Shown here piece by piece: positions 9,794-18,652 of a DNA stretch of 64,000 nt (the stretch's first letter is position 1; the number at the start of each line of letters is the position of its first letter). Where the stretch lies: assembly GCF_904846285.1 (NCBI RefSeq), contig NZ_CAJHAD010000019.1:1-64000 (forward strand), in the 5' to 3' direction. The notes under the pieces were generated by a model that saw only the letters and a list, made by a program, of their open reading frames with translations, was not told where the DNA came from and searched no databases. The translations under genes were made by a program, and so were the position numbers. This DNA comes from Psychrobacter immobilis (lineage in GTDB: Bacteria; Pseudomonadota; Gammaproteobacteria; Pseudomonadales; Moraxellaceae).

Positions 9794-10246
9794 ATGGCTA
9801 AAGTTTCTTTAGATAAGCCCAGCCTTGCTAACTGTCCTATTGCCCGTAGTCTGTCGATATACGGCGATACTTGGTGCATGCTCATTTTACGTGATGCCCA
9901 TATGGGTCTTACTCGCTTCGATGAATTTCGCAGTAGTTTGGGTATTTCACCCTCAATGCTCACCAAACGCTTGGCAACATTAGTAGATGAGGGCTTATTT
10001 GAAAAAAGACGCTACTCAGAGCTTCCACCGCGTGAAGAATATCTACTCACTCAATCTGGGCAAGACATATTACCTGTATTATTTGTACTAGCAACCTGGG
10101 CCCGCGCTCATAAACCGAGTGAGGAAGGCGTACAGATACCCGTCTTTATAGATTCAGAGACAGGTGTGGAGATTGAGCCCATCGTCATTGATAAGAATAC
10201 TGGGATCGAAATTGGCAAACGTGCTATACAGCGAAGAAAATCATAG
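9794..10246 (+). CDS. HxlR-family transcriptional regulator
   Basis: A 150-residue winged-helix regulator of the HxlR/MarR-like type. The family core is plain: CPIARSLSIYGDTWCMLILR with the leading Cys, then RFDEFRSSLGISPSMLTKRL as recognition region, LVDEGLFEKRRY as wing and PPREEYLLTQSGQDILPVL. A TTG 15 bases upstream is also in frame, but the ATG at MAKVSLDKP is the natural start. TATAAT at 9753-9758 is a likely -10 box. It precedes a thioesterase and a hydrolase on the same strand, which it may control; the effector is unknown. Confidence 0.88.
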   Translation: MAKVSLDKPSLANCPIARSLSIYGDTWCMLILRDAHMGLTRFDEFRSSLGISPSMLTKRLATLVDEGLFEKRRYSELPPREEYLLTQSGQDILPVLFVLATWARAHKPSEEGVQIPVFIDSETGVEIEPIVIDKNTGIEIGKRAIQRRKS

Positions 10247-10472
10247 CTTATCCACTATCTATAGTGAGTTAGCGAAATGCTTCTTACCAGCAAATCGCCA
10301 CTGAACTTATCCTAACCGTGCTAAAAAACTTATAGTTACTATTTTTTTAGTAGTAACTCACTTATTATTATCTTATTATTGGATAAGATATGACCCCCTA
10401 CTCTTTACTTGCGTAAAAGTAAGCTTAAAAAGATTGAACGTAAAAATAACTCGTATAAAACAGGATTGTAAA

Positions 10473-11015
10473 ATGGATGTTACAAAGATGGATGCTGCGG
10501 ATGTGATGGCTACTTGGGAAGCTGACGATTTACGAATACGCGCTAAATTAGGCCCTGCAGGGATCACATCGCCTGCTAAAATGGTCAGTATGAGTGGTAA
10601 AGCGCTCTTTGATGCCATGTTTGCTGGAGAGTTGCCATCGCCACCGATTGGCGAGACGCTTGATTTTATTCCTATTCATATAGAAAGCGGTCGTGCTCTC
10701 TTTCAGGGTCGACCAGGTCAGCAACATTACAATCCACTAGGCAGCGTGCATGGTGGTTGGTTTTGTACCATTCTCGACTCTGCTGTCGGCTGCGCTATTC
10801 ACTCAACCTTACCTGCTGGCAAAGGCTATACCACGTTAGAGATCAAGGTAAATATGATTCGTGCCTTGACCAAGGCAATTCCATTGGTACGCGCTGAGGC
10901 TAACATCATTCATGTCGGCAGACAAACCGCCACTGCTGAAGGTCGCATTGTTGGTCCTGATGGCAAACTGTATGCTCATGCCACCACGACTTGTTTAATA
11001 TTCGATATGGAGTAG
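10473..11015 (+). CDS. PaaI-family hotdog-fold thioesterase
   Basis: Predicted to hydrolyse acyl-CoA thioesters in the cytoplasm. The 180-residue protein carries the PaaI/4HBT core: YNPLGSVHGGWFCTILDSAV with the HGG turn and the Asp of the central helix, then YTTLEIKVNMIRAL and GRQTATAEGRIVG. The roughly 75 residues before the core are longer than in short PaaI proteins. The start at MDVTKMDAAD is chosen for AGGA (10462-10465) 7 bp upstream; a TTG lies 39 bases earlier. It sits between an HxlR regulator and an alpha/beta hydrolase, so a role in degrading an aromatic or acyl compound is plausible. The substrate is unknown. Confidence 0.85.
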   Translation: MDVTKMDAADVMATWEADDLRIRAKLGPAGITSPAKMVSMSGKALFDAMFAGELPSPPIGETLDFIPIHIESGRALFQGRPGQQHYNPLGSVHGGWFCTILDSAVGCAIHSTLPAGKGYTTLEIKVNMIRALTKAIPLVRAEANIIHVGRQTATAEGRIVGPDGKLYAHATTTCLIFDME

Positions 11016-11079
11016 TGAGAGTAGTAACTAATTTTACTACAAATAGTTTTAATCATTAGCTAACAATAAGAACAATACC

Positions 11080-11970
11080 ATGCAAACATTCGAACGTACG
11101 ATGACTTTAGAGGGCAAAAAAGCACGCTATTATGACCTGTCTGCTTTGATTAATAATAATAAAAACACCAAGCTGCCTGATGCGCATTTTTATGGAGGTA
11201 ATGGCTTTACGACTGGTGTTTATCTGCCATTATTAACCAAGCTTAGTGAGCAATTTACCTTCACCAGTCTTGCCATGCGCGGCTATTGGCATGACTTACC
11301 CACCGTAAAAAGACTAACCCGTGAAGAAGATGCCGATATTCTGATTGATTTTTTAGAGAAAACACAAGATAAGCCAGTGGTTGGTATAGGGCATTCTCAA
11401 GGTGCAACTGCCACCGCCATTGCCGCGGCCAAGCAGCCAGAACTATTCTCACAGCTGTATTTAATAGAGCCTGTTACTTTTACCAAGTCACAGACCCTCA
11501 TGATGAACTCAGCACCTGATGAATTGAAGATAGGTCAAGAGCCCTTTAAAAGCACACAAGCCAAGCAAGTAGATTGGGAAGGTGTTGAGTCGTACTACCA
11601 TCATCTACGAGCACATCGCGCCTTTAAGCGCATTAATGACGATCATCTTTATATCTTTGCAAAGAACAGTCTTGTCGAAAATGATCAAGGCCAATACAGC
11701 CTGCTATTCACACCTGAGCAAGAATTAGCAAGCTACTTTGACACCCCTTTCGTCAATGATGCCTTAAAAGACCTAAATGCGCTTGATGTACCCTATACCA
11801 TTATCGTTGGCAAACCTTCTATGTTTATTAGCGATGAGGTTCGTAAAGTTTGGGAAGATATCGTCCCTGTTGAACGCATCATTGAGCTTTCTGACAATGG
11901 ACATCTGCTGCCAATGGAAGCACCTGAACAGTGTGCGACTATCATTATGGAAAAATTTACGAGCTACTGA
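11080..11970 (+). CDS. alpha/beta hydrolase
   Basis: A 296-residue alpha/beta-fold hydrolase. GIGHSQGATATAIA carries the nucleophile elbow G-x-S-x-G, HFYGGNGFTTGVYLPLL is the oxyanion-hole region (a GGN turn), and SDNGHLLPMEAPEQC has the catalytic His near the C terminus. There is no signal peptide, so it is probably cytoplasmic. It lies 64 bp after the thioesterase and likely belongs to the same unit. Its last seven bases overlap the end of the convergent membrane-protein gene. The substrate is not predictable from the sequence. Confidence 0.85.
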   Translation: MQTFERTMTLEGKKARYYDLSALINNNKNTKLPDAHFYGGNGFTTGVYLPLLTKLSEQFTFTSLAMRGYWHDLPTVKRLTREEDADILIDFLEKTQDKPVVGIGHSQGATATAIAAAKQPELFSQLYLIEPVTFTKSQTLMMNSAPDELKIGQEPFKSTQAKQVDWEGVESYYHHLRAHRAFKRINDDHLYIFAKNSLVENDQGQYSLLFTPEQELASYFDTPFVNDALKDLNALDVPYTIIVGKPSMFISDEVRKVWEDIVPVERIIELSDNGHLLPMEAPEQCATIIMEKFTSY

Positions 11971-12425
11971 GCCTCTTTAGGCTCAGACTTACTACTGGCA
12001 TAAATAAAACAAAGTGCGATAGCTAAGCAAACCAAAGCCGCCATTCTACTGACCGAAAGGCTAATCGCCTCGTTACCCAACCAGCCAAAATTATCGATCA
12101 GTACGCTCATGCTCAGCTGACCAAAAATAACGGCTACCGTTGCCACAGCAGTTCCAATACGCTGGACCGCAACCACCATAATGACAATATAAGGAACACC
12201 GCACAAAGCGCCAAGTAGTTGCCATTTAGGCACATCCATCAAAGTGACCGTATGACTTGGTTCAAAAAAGAAAATAAGCAATGCAGTTACTACCGCACCC
12301 ACAGAAAAGGTTAAAAAAGCACTTTTAAACACCCCAATATTGCCGCCAAGACGGCCATTCAATGCCGCTTGTACGCTCAAAGCCGCGCCGCCAATTATCG
12401 ACAATACAATCATTAAAATAAGCAT
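11964..12425 (-). CDS. DMT-family membrane protein (YdcZ/DUF606 type), second half
   Basis: A 153-residue protein with about five transmembrane helices and the DUF606 layout: an N-terminal helix with GGAALSVQAALNGRLGGNIG, then SVGAVVTALLIFFF and IVMVVAVQRIGTAVATVAVI. Six bases separate it from a paralogous gene of the same size upstream. Such paired half-size proteins usually act together as a dimeric transporter. The substrate is unknown. It converges on the hydrolase gene with a 7-bp overlap. Confidence 0.82.
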   Translation of the reverse strand: MLILMIVLSIIGGAALSVQAALNGRLGGNIGVFKSAFLTFSVGAVVTALLIFFFEPSHTVTLMDVPKWQLLGALCGVPYIVIMVVAVQRIGTAVATVAVIFGQLSMSVLIDNFGWLGNEAISLSVSRMAALVCLAIALCFIYASSKSEPKEAQ

Positions 12426-12431
12426 TGTTTT

Positions 12432-12866
12432 TTACCCCTGTGCCATAAAGATAAGTGCAGCAATAATAAAAAATAAAGCGATAATGCGTTTGCTGTCTAT
12501 TTTTCGCTCCATAGTCTCAAACAAACCATAATGGTCTATGAGTAAACTCTGAAACACTTGCCTAGCCAGTATGCCAATCATCGTCAACGCAATACCAATG
12601 ACCGGTGTCACCACGGTTAATACCACCACATAAACAGGACCTAAAATACCGCCAACCAGCAGTAAAGGGGGCTGTGAGAAAAAGGAAGGGCTATCTCGCG
12701 GACTAAAAAACAACATCAAAAAGAATGTCAGAGCAGCGCCAACGCCAAAAATACTCAACGTTGCCCACAGCTCGCCTACCTCATTTCCTAAAGGTCCAAG
12801 TAATCCCGCTTCAACAGATAATCCCATGCCCCCTAAAACAACAATAAGTATTAATAAAATTTGCAT
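12432..12866 (-). CDS. DMT-family membrane protein (YdcZ/DUF606 type), first half
   Basis: A 144-residue paralogue of the next gene, with GGMGLSVEAGLLGPLGNEVG matching the SVQAALNGRLG segment of its partner and about five hydrophobic helices. The start is taken at MQILLIL (12864-12866) because GAGGA stands 7 bp upstream; a TTG further out is in frame. The promoter region is shared with the divergent LysR gene, which is the obvious candidate regulator of this transporter pair. Confidence 0.82.
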   Translation of the reverse strand: MQILLILIVVLGGMGLSVEAGLLGPLGNEVGELWATLSIFGVGAALTFFLMLFFSPRDSPSFFSQPPLLLVGGILGPVYVVVLTVVTPVIGIALTMIGILARQVFQSLLIDHYGLFETMERKIDSKRIIALFFIIAALIFMAQG

Positions 12867-12928
12867 GTAATAATCCTCAATGAGCAATGCGGCATAGTGT
12901 ACCGCAGCCTATACCCATTAAAAAACGC

Positions 12929-12934
12929 TATAAT
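12929..12934 (+). promoter_or_regulatory. -10 box of the LysR gene at 12965
   Basis: TATAAT lies 30 bp before the start codon, in the 98-bp space between the divergent LysR gene and the DUF606 pair. No convincing -35 box is seen. Confidence 0.45.
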
Positions 12935-12964
12935 ATAGAAATAACCTTTGCATAAGTTGCACAA

Positions 12965-13900
12965 ATGAATACAGTGGATAGCATCAACATAAAAACTCTA
13001 TTATTTTTTATAGAGGTTTTTGACGCTCAGAGTTTTTCTGTAGTGGCGCGAAAAGAAGGTGTGTCAGCTTCTAAAGTGTCTCGTATTATCAAACAGCTAG
13101 AAGACTCTTTAGGGCAACAGCTTTTTCATCGCAATACACGTGCCGTCATTCCGACTGAAGCGGGACATGTGTTTATGCGCTATGCAAAATCCATGACTGA
13201 AAGCATGAATGCGGCACAACAGGAACTTCAAGACAGGACTTTAGAACCAGGTGGTTTAATCAGAATCAACGCCCCTATTTTTTTTGGACAACGCCATATC
13301 GCACCTTGGCTGCCGCAGCTTAGTGCTCAATATCCTAAATTAAAGATAGATTTGACGTTAACGGATGACTTTATTGATCCTCATCATTACGCAACAGATG
13401 TTATTTTTAGAATCGGTACTTTAAATGACTCAGCCTTTCATGCGCGTATCTTTGGTGAGCAAACTTATCATCTTGCCGCTTCTCCGGCGTATATAAGCAC
13501 ACATGGTAAATTGCAAGTGCCAGCAGATCTGACGCATCATAAATGCCTAGTGTATAAGGGCTCAACAGGACCCAATCGTTGGTTTTTTAAAACAGGAAGT
13601 GAAGATTGGACGCCATTCTTAGCGCCTACTTTATTAATGTCCAATAATGCGGAATCTTTGTTGGTATCTGCACTTAAAGGCATGGGAATTGTACTTTTTC
13701 CAGATTGGCTCATCGGTGAGTATTTAAAGAGCGGTGCGCTTATTAAGCTACTACCTGATTATAATGCAGCCGTGAAAACCACACCTCAGCATGTTGCGGC
13801 TATTTATCCTAATACCCGCCATGTTTCTCTAAATGTTAGAGCACTCATTGATTATTTTGCCAAGGTTTATGGCTCGCCCCTTTATTGGCAACTCAATTAA
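12965..13900 (+). CDS. LysR-family regulator, divergent from the DUF606 pair
   Basis: A 311-residue LysR-type regulator. The helix-turn-helix is at residues 10-70 (FFIEVFDAQSFSVVARKEGV, SASKVSRIIKQLEDSLGQQL, RNTRAVIPTEAG), followed by the substrate-binding domain with ARIFGEQTYHLAASPAYI and the CLVYKGSTGPNRWFF motif of the CrgA-like subgroup. By position it probably regulates the half-size transporter genes. No strong ribosome site precedes the ATG. The 484 bp that follow hold no gene, only a decayed IS end. Confidence 0.88.
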   Translation: MNTVDSINIKTLLFFIEVFDAQSFSVVARKEGVSASKVSRIIKQLEDSLGQQLFHRNTRAVIPTEAGHVFMRYAKSMTESMNAAQQELQDRTLEPGGLIRINAPIFFGQRHIAPWLPQLSAQYPKLKIDLTLTDDFIDPHHYATDVIFRIGTLNDSAFHARIFGEQTYHLAASPAYISTHGKLQVPADLTHHKCLVYKGSTGPNRWFFKTGSEDWTPFLAPTLLMSNNAESLLVSALKGMGIVLFPDWLIGEYLKSGALIKLLPDYNAAVKTTPQHVAAIYPNTRHVSLNVRALIDYFAKVYGSPLYWQLN

Positions 13901-14110
13901 AAAGTGATAGTTTAAAGTTAATAAGTATTCATAGGTTTTATGAGAACAGGGTGCAATACAAAGATGTCATTACACCCATTCAGAGGTATTTCTAAACAGC
14001 TCATTCATTGTTGAAAAATCAGGATATTGTTTGAATTACCAGACTATGCTCCGATTTTTTTAAGCATGCCTTAATAAAAATAAACAGCAGATCAAAATTT
14101 TTTAAAATTA

Positions 14111-14151
14111 TAATCTTCCAAGTGAATATTTATGGATTTGACGGTAAAGGT
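14111..14151 (+). mobile_element. solitary end of an IS3-like element
   Basis: This 41-bp segment ends GGATTTGACGGTAAAGGTCA and matches about 31 of 41 positions of the last 41 bases of the window, which follow an IS3 transposase fragment. No transposase is recognisable beside it. The rest of 13901-14384 is AT-rich and gene-free, apart from a perfect 14-bp palindrome TTAAGGTACCTTAA at 14240-14253. Confidence 0.6.
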
Positions 14152-14384
14152 CACACTGTATCTACTGGTGTATATAGTGCATAGTTGAATATTCAAGTTT
14201 TCCCTAAGGAACCTAAATCACTGAATGAGGTAATAATTATTAAGGTACCTTAATTGGCTTTAATTTCTTATACACGCAACGATCAAACGTTATCTTAAAT
14301 GAATTTGAGCATAAGAAAGACAATTTATACAGGGTTCATTGAGGTATATATTAATATCAATGATCCAAATTCAGGAATTAAGCC

Positions 14385-15251
14385 ATGTTATTTTTTCATT
14401 TAAAATCATCATTGCCTATATTTGAAACGGCAATGGCTTCTGCCTTATTAATTGGTACTGTACAACTGATGACAGGCTGTGACTCACAGCCCTCATCTTC
14501 AAATAATGACGGCACTGCACAAACGAATAATATAGATAAAGACATGGCTAAGAATGATGAGATGTCTGTTAATCTAGCGCCTACAGATTCTAGCGCTAAG
14601 GATGAAACACAAACTAACGACGCAGCAAATATAGCTGATGAGCAAATCGTCAGCCCATCAGGGTATCAGAAACTAAGCTTCGGTCAAGTTATTACACCTG
14701 AACTGCTAAGTAGCCTAGGAATGAGCAAAGCTAAGAGCGATAACGAACAGTGCTACTACGTCAGTAATCCGAAACTGAGCTATATCGATAAAGAGTACGG
14801 TGAACGTGCTTCTGTGCTATATCAAATCATAGATGGTAAAGTTGCTCTGATTAGTATTCAGGATCCAAGCATCTCGTTTTATAAAGACATCAACGTTGGC
14901 AATTTAGCCTCAGACGTTATGAAAGTACATAATGACGAGCTTAGCTACGAGGTCGATAAATATGCAGTTGATAGTGACTACTATAGCCTGATTGCTAACG
15001 TCAATTTTAAGGTGATAAAAGAAAGCCCACTTGGAGAATTCTTAAAAGACGACAATATTGAGATTAATAATAAACAGGATAAGTTGCCCCTACAAATTGA
15101 ATATCATATCAAGGGTGGTCAAAAGCTGAGTGATTCTATGATTAAGGCGACTGAGTGGACAGCAGACAATAAAAACCTATTAAAAGGGGAGGTAGAAAGC
15201 ATCGATATTGGTATACCAGAAGCAATTTATTTGGTGGAAGGCTGCTCTTAA
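14385..15251 (+). CDS. hypothetical lipoprotein
   Basis: A 288-residue predicted lipoprotein. A hydrophobic signal is followed by LMTGC with the acylated Cys at 32 (Met at -3 is tolerated but not ideal). Then come a disordered linker rich in Ser, Asn, Asp and Thr (33-90) and a folded part from about residue 95 (YQKLSFGQVITPELLSSLGM), with Cys in NEQCYYVS and a final EGCS that could form a disulphide. I do not recognise the family. It is likely periplasmic-facing in the outer or inner membrane. It ends in a shared terminator with the convergent beta-lactamase gene. Confidence 0.7.
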   Translation: MLFFHLKSSLPIFETAMASALLIGTVQLMTGCDSQPSSSNNDGTAQTNNIDKDMAKNDEMSVNLAPTDSSAKDETQTNDAANIADEQIVSPSGYQKLSFGQVITPELLSSLGMSKAKSDNEQCYYVSNPKLSYIDKEYGERASVLYQIIDGKVALISIQDPSISFYKDINVGNLASDVMKVHNDELSYEVDKYAVDSDYYSLIANVNFKVIKESPLGEFLKDDNIEINNKQDKLPLQIEYHIKGGQKLSDSMIKATEWTADNKNLLKGEVESIDIGIPEAIYLVEGCS

Positions 15252-15262
15252 AAGTTGAATAT

Positions 15263-15289
15263 AATAACCCAGCATCTAGCTGGGTTATT
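15263..15289. terminator. terminator-like hairpin between convergent genes
   Basis: AATAACCCAGC and its exact complement (15263-15273 and 15279-15289) around a 5-base loop lie between the lipoprotein and beta-lactamase genes. Neither side has a strong T-run. Confidence 0.7.
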
Positions 15290-15320
15290 AGTGAAAGGTC
15301 GCTTTGTGACTCATGCTCAA

Positions 15321-16496
15321 TCAATGAGTTATCGCACTCTCTAAAATCGTATACGCTGCTTTGACCCTATCTGCATTGGGATAGTTTTTATTTGCCAGAA
15401 TGACAATGCCTGATTTTTCGGCAGGAATATAAGCGATATAGCCACCAAACCCATTAGTAGCACCTGTTTTGTTGACCCAGACGTTGTTTAAAATAGGCGT
15501 TGGATGATTATCTGTTGTAATGGCTTGAGGCTTTAGCACCACGTCCATTGAGTTACCTTCGAGTAAGGTATCTAGCTGAGTAGGATAAGGGTACATCTCC
15601 CATCCTAACCCTTGTGTAAAAGTGCTCGCCTGATAGTAACCCTTTCTATTATTGTCTAACGCTTGCTGAATATCTTTATCCAACGGCACCAGACCCATAT
15701 TAGCCGCCATAAAATGTGTCATATCTTTAATGGTGGATTTAATGCCATAGGCTTCAGCGTCTAACATGCCGGGATTGACTCGGATAGCATCGCCAGCAGC
15801 ATTATAGCCAAACGCATAATCCGCCATTTTGTCATTAGGCACATTGATAAAGGTGTTGGGCATATTAAGTGACGGCAGTATCTTTTCTTCCATCAATTGT
15901 GTGTAATCAGCATCCATGCTCAATGCCGATATATAACCAAACAACCCTATGCTGGCATTGGAATATAAACGCTTTGAGTTGACAGGAAAGACTGGCTGCC
16001 AAGATTTATAATAACGAAGCAACTGTTTATTATTTTTAACGTCATCAGGTACTTGTAGCGGCAGACCACCAGCTGAATAGGTGGCTAGGTTCATAAGCTT
16101 AGTATTGCCAATGGGGCTGTTTTTTAGGTAGGGAATATATTTGTCAGCGGTATCTTCTAATGTAAGTGTGCCCTTTAATTCTGAATAACTGGCTAAGGTA
16201 GCCGCAAACGTCTTACTGATTGAGCCTAGCTCAAAAATAGTGTCCTCTGACACAGGTTTGCCAGCTTTTTTATCAGCCAAACCATAATGATAGAAGTGTG
16301 ATTTACCATCAATAATAATGCCAAAAGCCATCCCTGAAATATCATGCTCATTCATTAATAATCTGGCTTGCTGATCAACGGCGCTCTTTAGATGGTCATT
16401 GTTACCTGCTGCCTGTGCGGTTCCAGATAGTAATGATGCTGTCACTAAAGCGGTAAGTCCTACTTGATTTAAAAGGGTTTGAACGGATTTTTTCAT
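15321..16496 (-). CDS. ampC: class C beta-lactamase (AmpC type)
   Basis: A secreted serine beta-lactamase that hydrolyses cephalosporins in the periplasm. The 391-residue precursor has a signal peptide ending near AQA at 27-29. All three class C motifs are present: S92-I-S-K95 with the nucleophile Ser, Y178-S-N180 and K343-T-G345. The length fits the class. There is no ampR-like regulator next to it, so inducible control of the enterobacterial kind is not indicated. Decayed IS3 sequence starts a few hundred bases upstream of its 5' end, and a solitary IS end lies about 1.2 kb beyond its 3' end, so movement of this segment is possible but not shown. Confidence 0.94.
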   Translation of the reverse strand: MKKSVQTLLNQVGLTALVTASLLSGTAQAAGNNDHLKSAVDQQARLLMNEHDISGMAFGIIIDGKSHFYHYGLADKKAGKPVSEDTIFELGSISKTFAATLASYSELKGTLTLEDTADKYIPYLKNSPIGNTKLMNLATYSAGGLPLQVPDDVKNNKQLLRYYKSWQPVFPVNSKRLYSNASIGLFGYISALSMDADYTQLMEEKILPSLNMPNTFINVPNDKMADYAFGYNAAGDAIRVNPGMLDAEAYGIKSTIKDMTHFMAANMGLVPLDKDIQQALDNNRKGYYQASTFTQGLGWEMYPYPTQLDTLLEGNSMDVVLKPQAITTDNHPTPILNNVWVNKTGATNGFGGYIAYIPAEKSGIVILANKNYPNADRVKAAYTILESAITH

Positions 16497-16734
16497 TATA
16501 GGGCTTCTCGTTTATTCTGATAGATGGACTAAAAATTTAATGCGTAATCTCAGAATGCTGAATCCCCGACAATCTCGGCGATTTGTTATCATGGATTGGA
16601 TTCTTTAGGGTATACCCCACAGAAACCAATTATAACAAACTCCTGAACTAGCTCATCTATTGCGCGTATCATAGAACCATGTGACCTTTATCACAAAGCT
16701 AACTCATAGCTTGTACTAAAACTCCTAAAAAAAT

Positions 16735-17490
16735 TACGGGTCAATTTTATAAGCAATTGAATTTATTGTAATTAATACATGCAACATGTAAAAATATCGG
16801 ACTAACTATGAATATAGAGATAACCATTTATTTTGAGGTAAGCTTGATCGCAATCAAACACTGACCTATTTTAATCTTCAATTAATTTAATTTGAAATAT
16901 ATAGTTATTCTCTTTATAGGAATGATGTTGAAGTTAATAATGATTTTAAAGCGCTTGCGACGACGGCATTTGATGCAGCACTCTTCTTTGTTACTTCTGA
17001 CCATATATTGGCTGATACGTACCCTTGCGCACTTAAGTGGCTATGCAATCAATCTTCGCCATAGCACTGACTGGTCTCATCATGAGCTACTCTAAACAGT
17101 AATTTAACCCGATTGCGATGGATCTACTGCTCACTAATGTCACGATTAATCCAGCGTAGTGGCTTGCAATCAGGCAAAGCAGTACTTCGCTTTATCCCTC
17201 CTCATTTAGAATCTCTCGTTCCTCTTTAACAATTTTAAGTTGTCGCTTGAGCTATTTTATTTCCTGTATAGCTGCCATAAGCTCAGGATCATCTTGTTCT
17301 ATACCAAAAATCTTGCCTTGATCGGTTTTGTTCTGCCAGTTTGATAAGGTTTGCATCGCTATGCCAAGCTACTTATCAGTGGCTGAAAAACTACCATTAT
17401 TGTCAGCTAGCTTCTCAACGGCTTCTGCTTTAAATTCTGTGTTATAAGTTCTGATTTTCTTGGTTATGGTAAGCTCCTCATCGAATCGTT
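16735..17490 (-). pseudogene. decayed IS3-family element (orfA and orfB remnants)
   Basis: The minus strand reads TKKIRTYNTEFKAEAVEKLA, then LGIAMQTLSNWQNKTDQGK and DPELMAAIQEIK, a typical IS3 OrfA, broken by stops at 17369-17371 and 17252-17254. A perfect GAGGAG ribosome site (17474-17479) stands before ATA (17465-17467), so the start codon itself has mutated from ATG. Further left, frame-shifted pieces such as ETSQCYGED, LHSHLSAQGY and ISQYMVR...IKCRRRKRFK match OrfB. The 3' end is lost. The rest of 16497-17790 holds no intact gene. Confidence 0.85.
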
Positions 17491-17790
17491 AGTTTACCAA
17501 ATTTATCTCTACGGTTCCTTCAGCATAGCTCATAAGTATCTCAGTTGAGGCTCCTAATAGTTTAAATAAGGACTGTTGTACTCAGGCTATGTCACATATT
17601 AAGGTTCATGAACTATTTATTTCTCTCTTCACTATAGATTATTGTTTTTACTAGATAATTATCTCTTTTAACTTGTGAACATAATTTTAAGTACGCATAA
17701 GTTAAATGATGATTATGGATCACCAATATTAAGTGTTTAAGTTTAAGGTTTACCAGTTTCAGCTATATGATTGATGCCCATTCTAATCTC

Positions 17791-18504
17791 TCATTTGCTT
17801 AGCTTATATGACTCTGACTTATCTTCCTCTCGATATAAGCTATTTTTAGCTTCTACTCTAAAGTCCTGTTGATCCATCGTTGGCTGACTTATTAATACCA
17901 AGCGCGCACTATTATTAATTTCTAAGTCATGAGTATCTGAATCACGGAATAACGTATTCTGCGCCGCTCGTTTAAAATCATCTTCGCTCAGCATTGTTTT
18001 AACCTTTATTATACCTATTTCTCCATCAGTATTTTGCGTCTCATTTTGAGTTTCAATAGACTGAGTAATGGACTTAGCATTAGGTGCGGCTGTTGCGTTC
18101 ACTTGATTGGCTGATACCTTATCCTTGACGAATGTAGCTGATACACTATCAGTTGCTAGTGATATATTAGAATTTTTTGCGAGTAAATAATCGAAGGCAA
18201 ATACAGCAAGTAAGAAAACAGCGCAAAAAATACTGATCACGCTGAGAAATTTGGCGTTATTAAACGACCTACTCTTATTAGTTTGAGCGGCGTCGATATA
18301 GATCTGAGGTTTTGAGTCGTTTACAGCCTTTTGCGTGGTTTGATGCATCATTTGCTGCATATAGTGCTCGTATGGGCGACGCATACGCTTACGACCCTCG
18401 ACATTTAAAATAACGTCATTACTATTAAGGCTACTACTAGGCAGCTTTGTAGCGATATCAGGATTCATGTCATTACTCGAAGGGCTCATCAGTACCGTAT
18501 CCAT
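17791..18504 (-). CDS. single-pass membrane protein with two copies of a DF-x6-[ST]L[FY]R motif
   Basis: A 237-residue protein of unknown function. A cytoplasmic N-terminal part carries a basic patch (GRKRMRRPYEHYM, 38-49); one transmembrane helix follows at about 87-109 and then a Ser/Asn/Thr-rich stretch. The C-terminal half holds two copies of a 13-residue motif, 176-188 and 214-226, of the form D-F-[KR]-x4-N-[TS]-L-[FY]-R-[DE]. The neighbouring gene ends in a third copy, so the two proteins are related in function and perhaps by duplication. They are 148 bp apart on the same strand. Confidence 0.7.
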   Translation of the reverse strand: MDTVLMSPSSNDMNPDIATKLPSSSLNSNDVILNVEGRKRMRRPYEHYMQQMMHQTTQKAVNDSKPQIYIDAAQTNKSRSFNNAKFLSVISIFCAVFLLAVFAFDYLLAKNSNISLATDSVSATFVKDKVSANQVNATAAPNAKSITQSIETQNETQNTDGEIGIIKVKTMLSEDDFKRAAQNTLFRDSDTHDLEINNSARLVLISQPTMDQQDFRVEAKNSLYREEDKSESYKLSK

Positions 18505-18652
18505 ATATGTTATTAGCAGTATATATCCGCGTCTATATCTGATGATACGTAACCTTCGATACGATGCAACGGTTTTTGGTATGAGCGTTAAGATTACCGG
18601 ATAAACGGTATCAAAACACTGATTTAGGGCATTTTTAGTAAATTAGGCATGG

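Noticed and set aside
16560..16590. CCCCGACAATCTCGGCGATT resembles CTCCGACAATCACGGGGCGAT at 57-77 and could be another IS end
   Set aside because: The match is short and gapped and no transposase of that type lies beside it.
16892..17095. Plus-strand open frame of 67 codons
   Set aside because: It lies antisense over the decayed IS3 orfB, whose peptide pieces can be read on the minus strand.
17491..17640. Minus-strand frame reading SLFKLLGASTEILMSYAEG as a possible gene
   Set aside because: Short, no start, no ribosome site and no recognisable family; it probably belongs to the decayed IS region.
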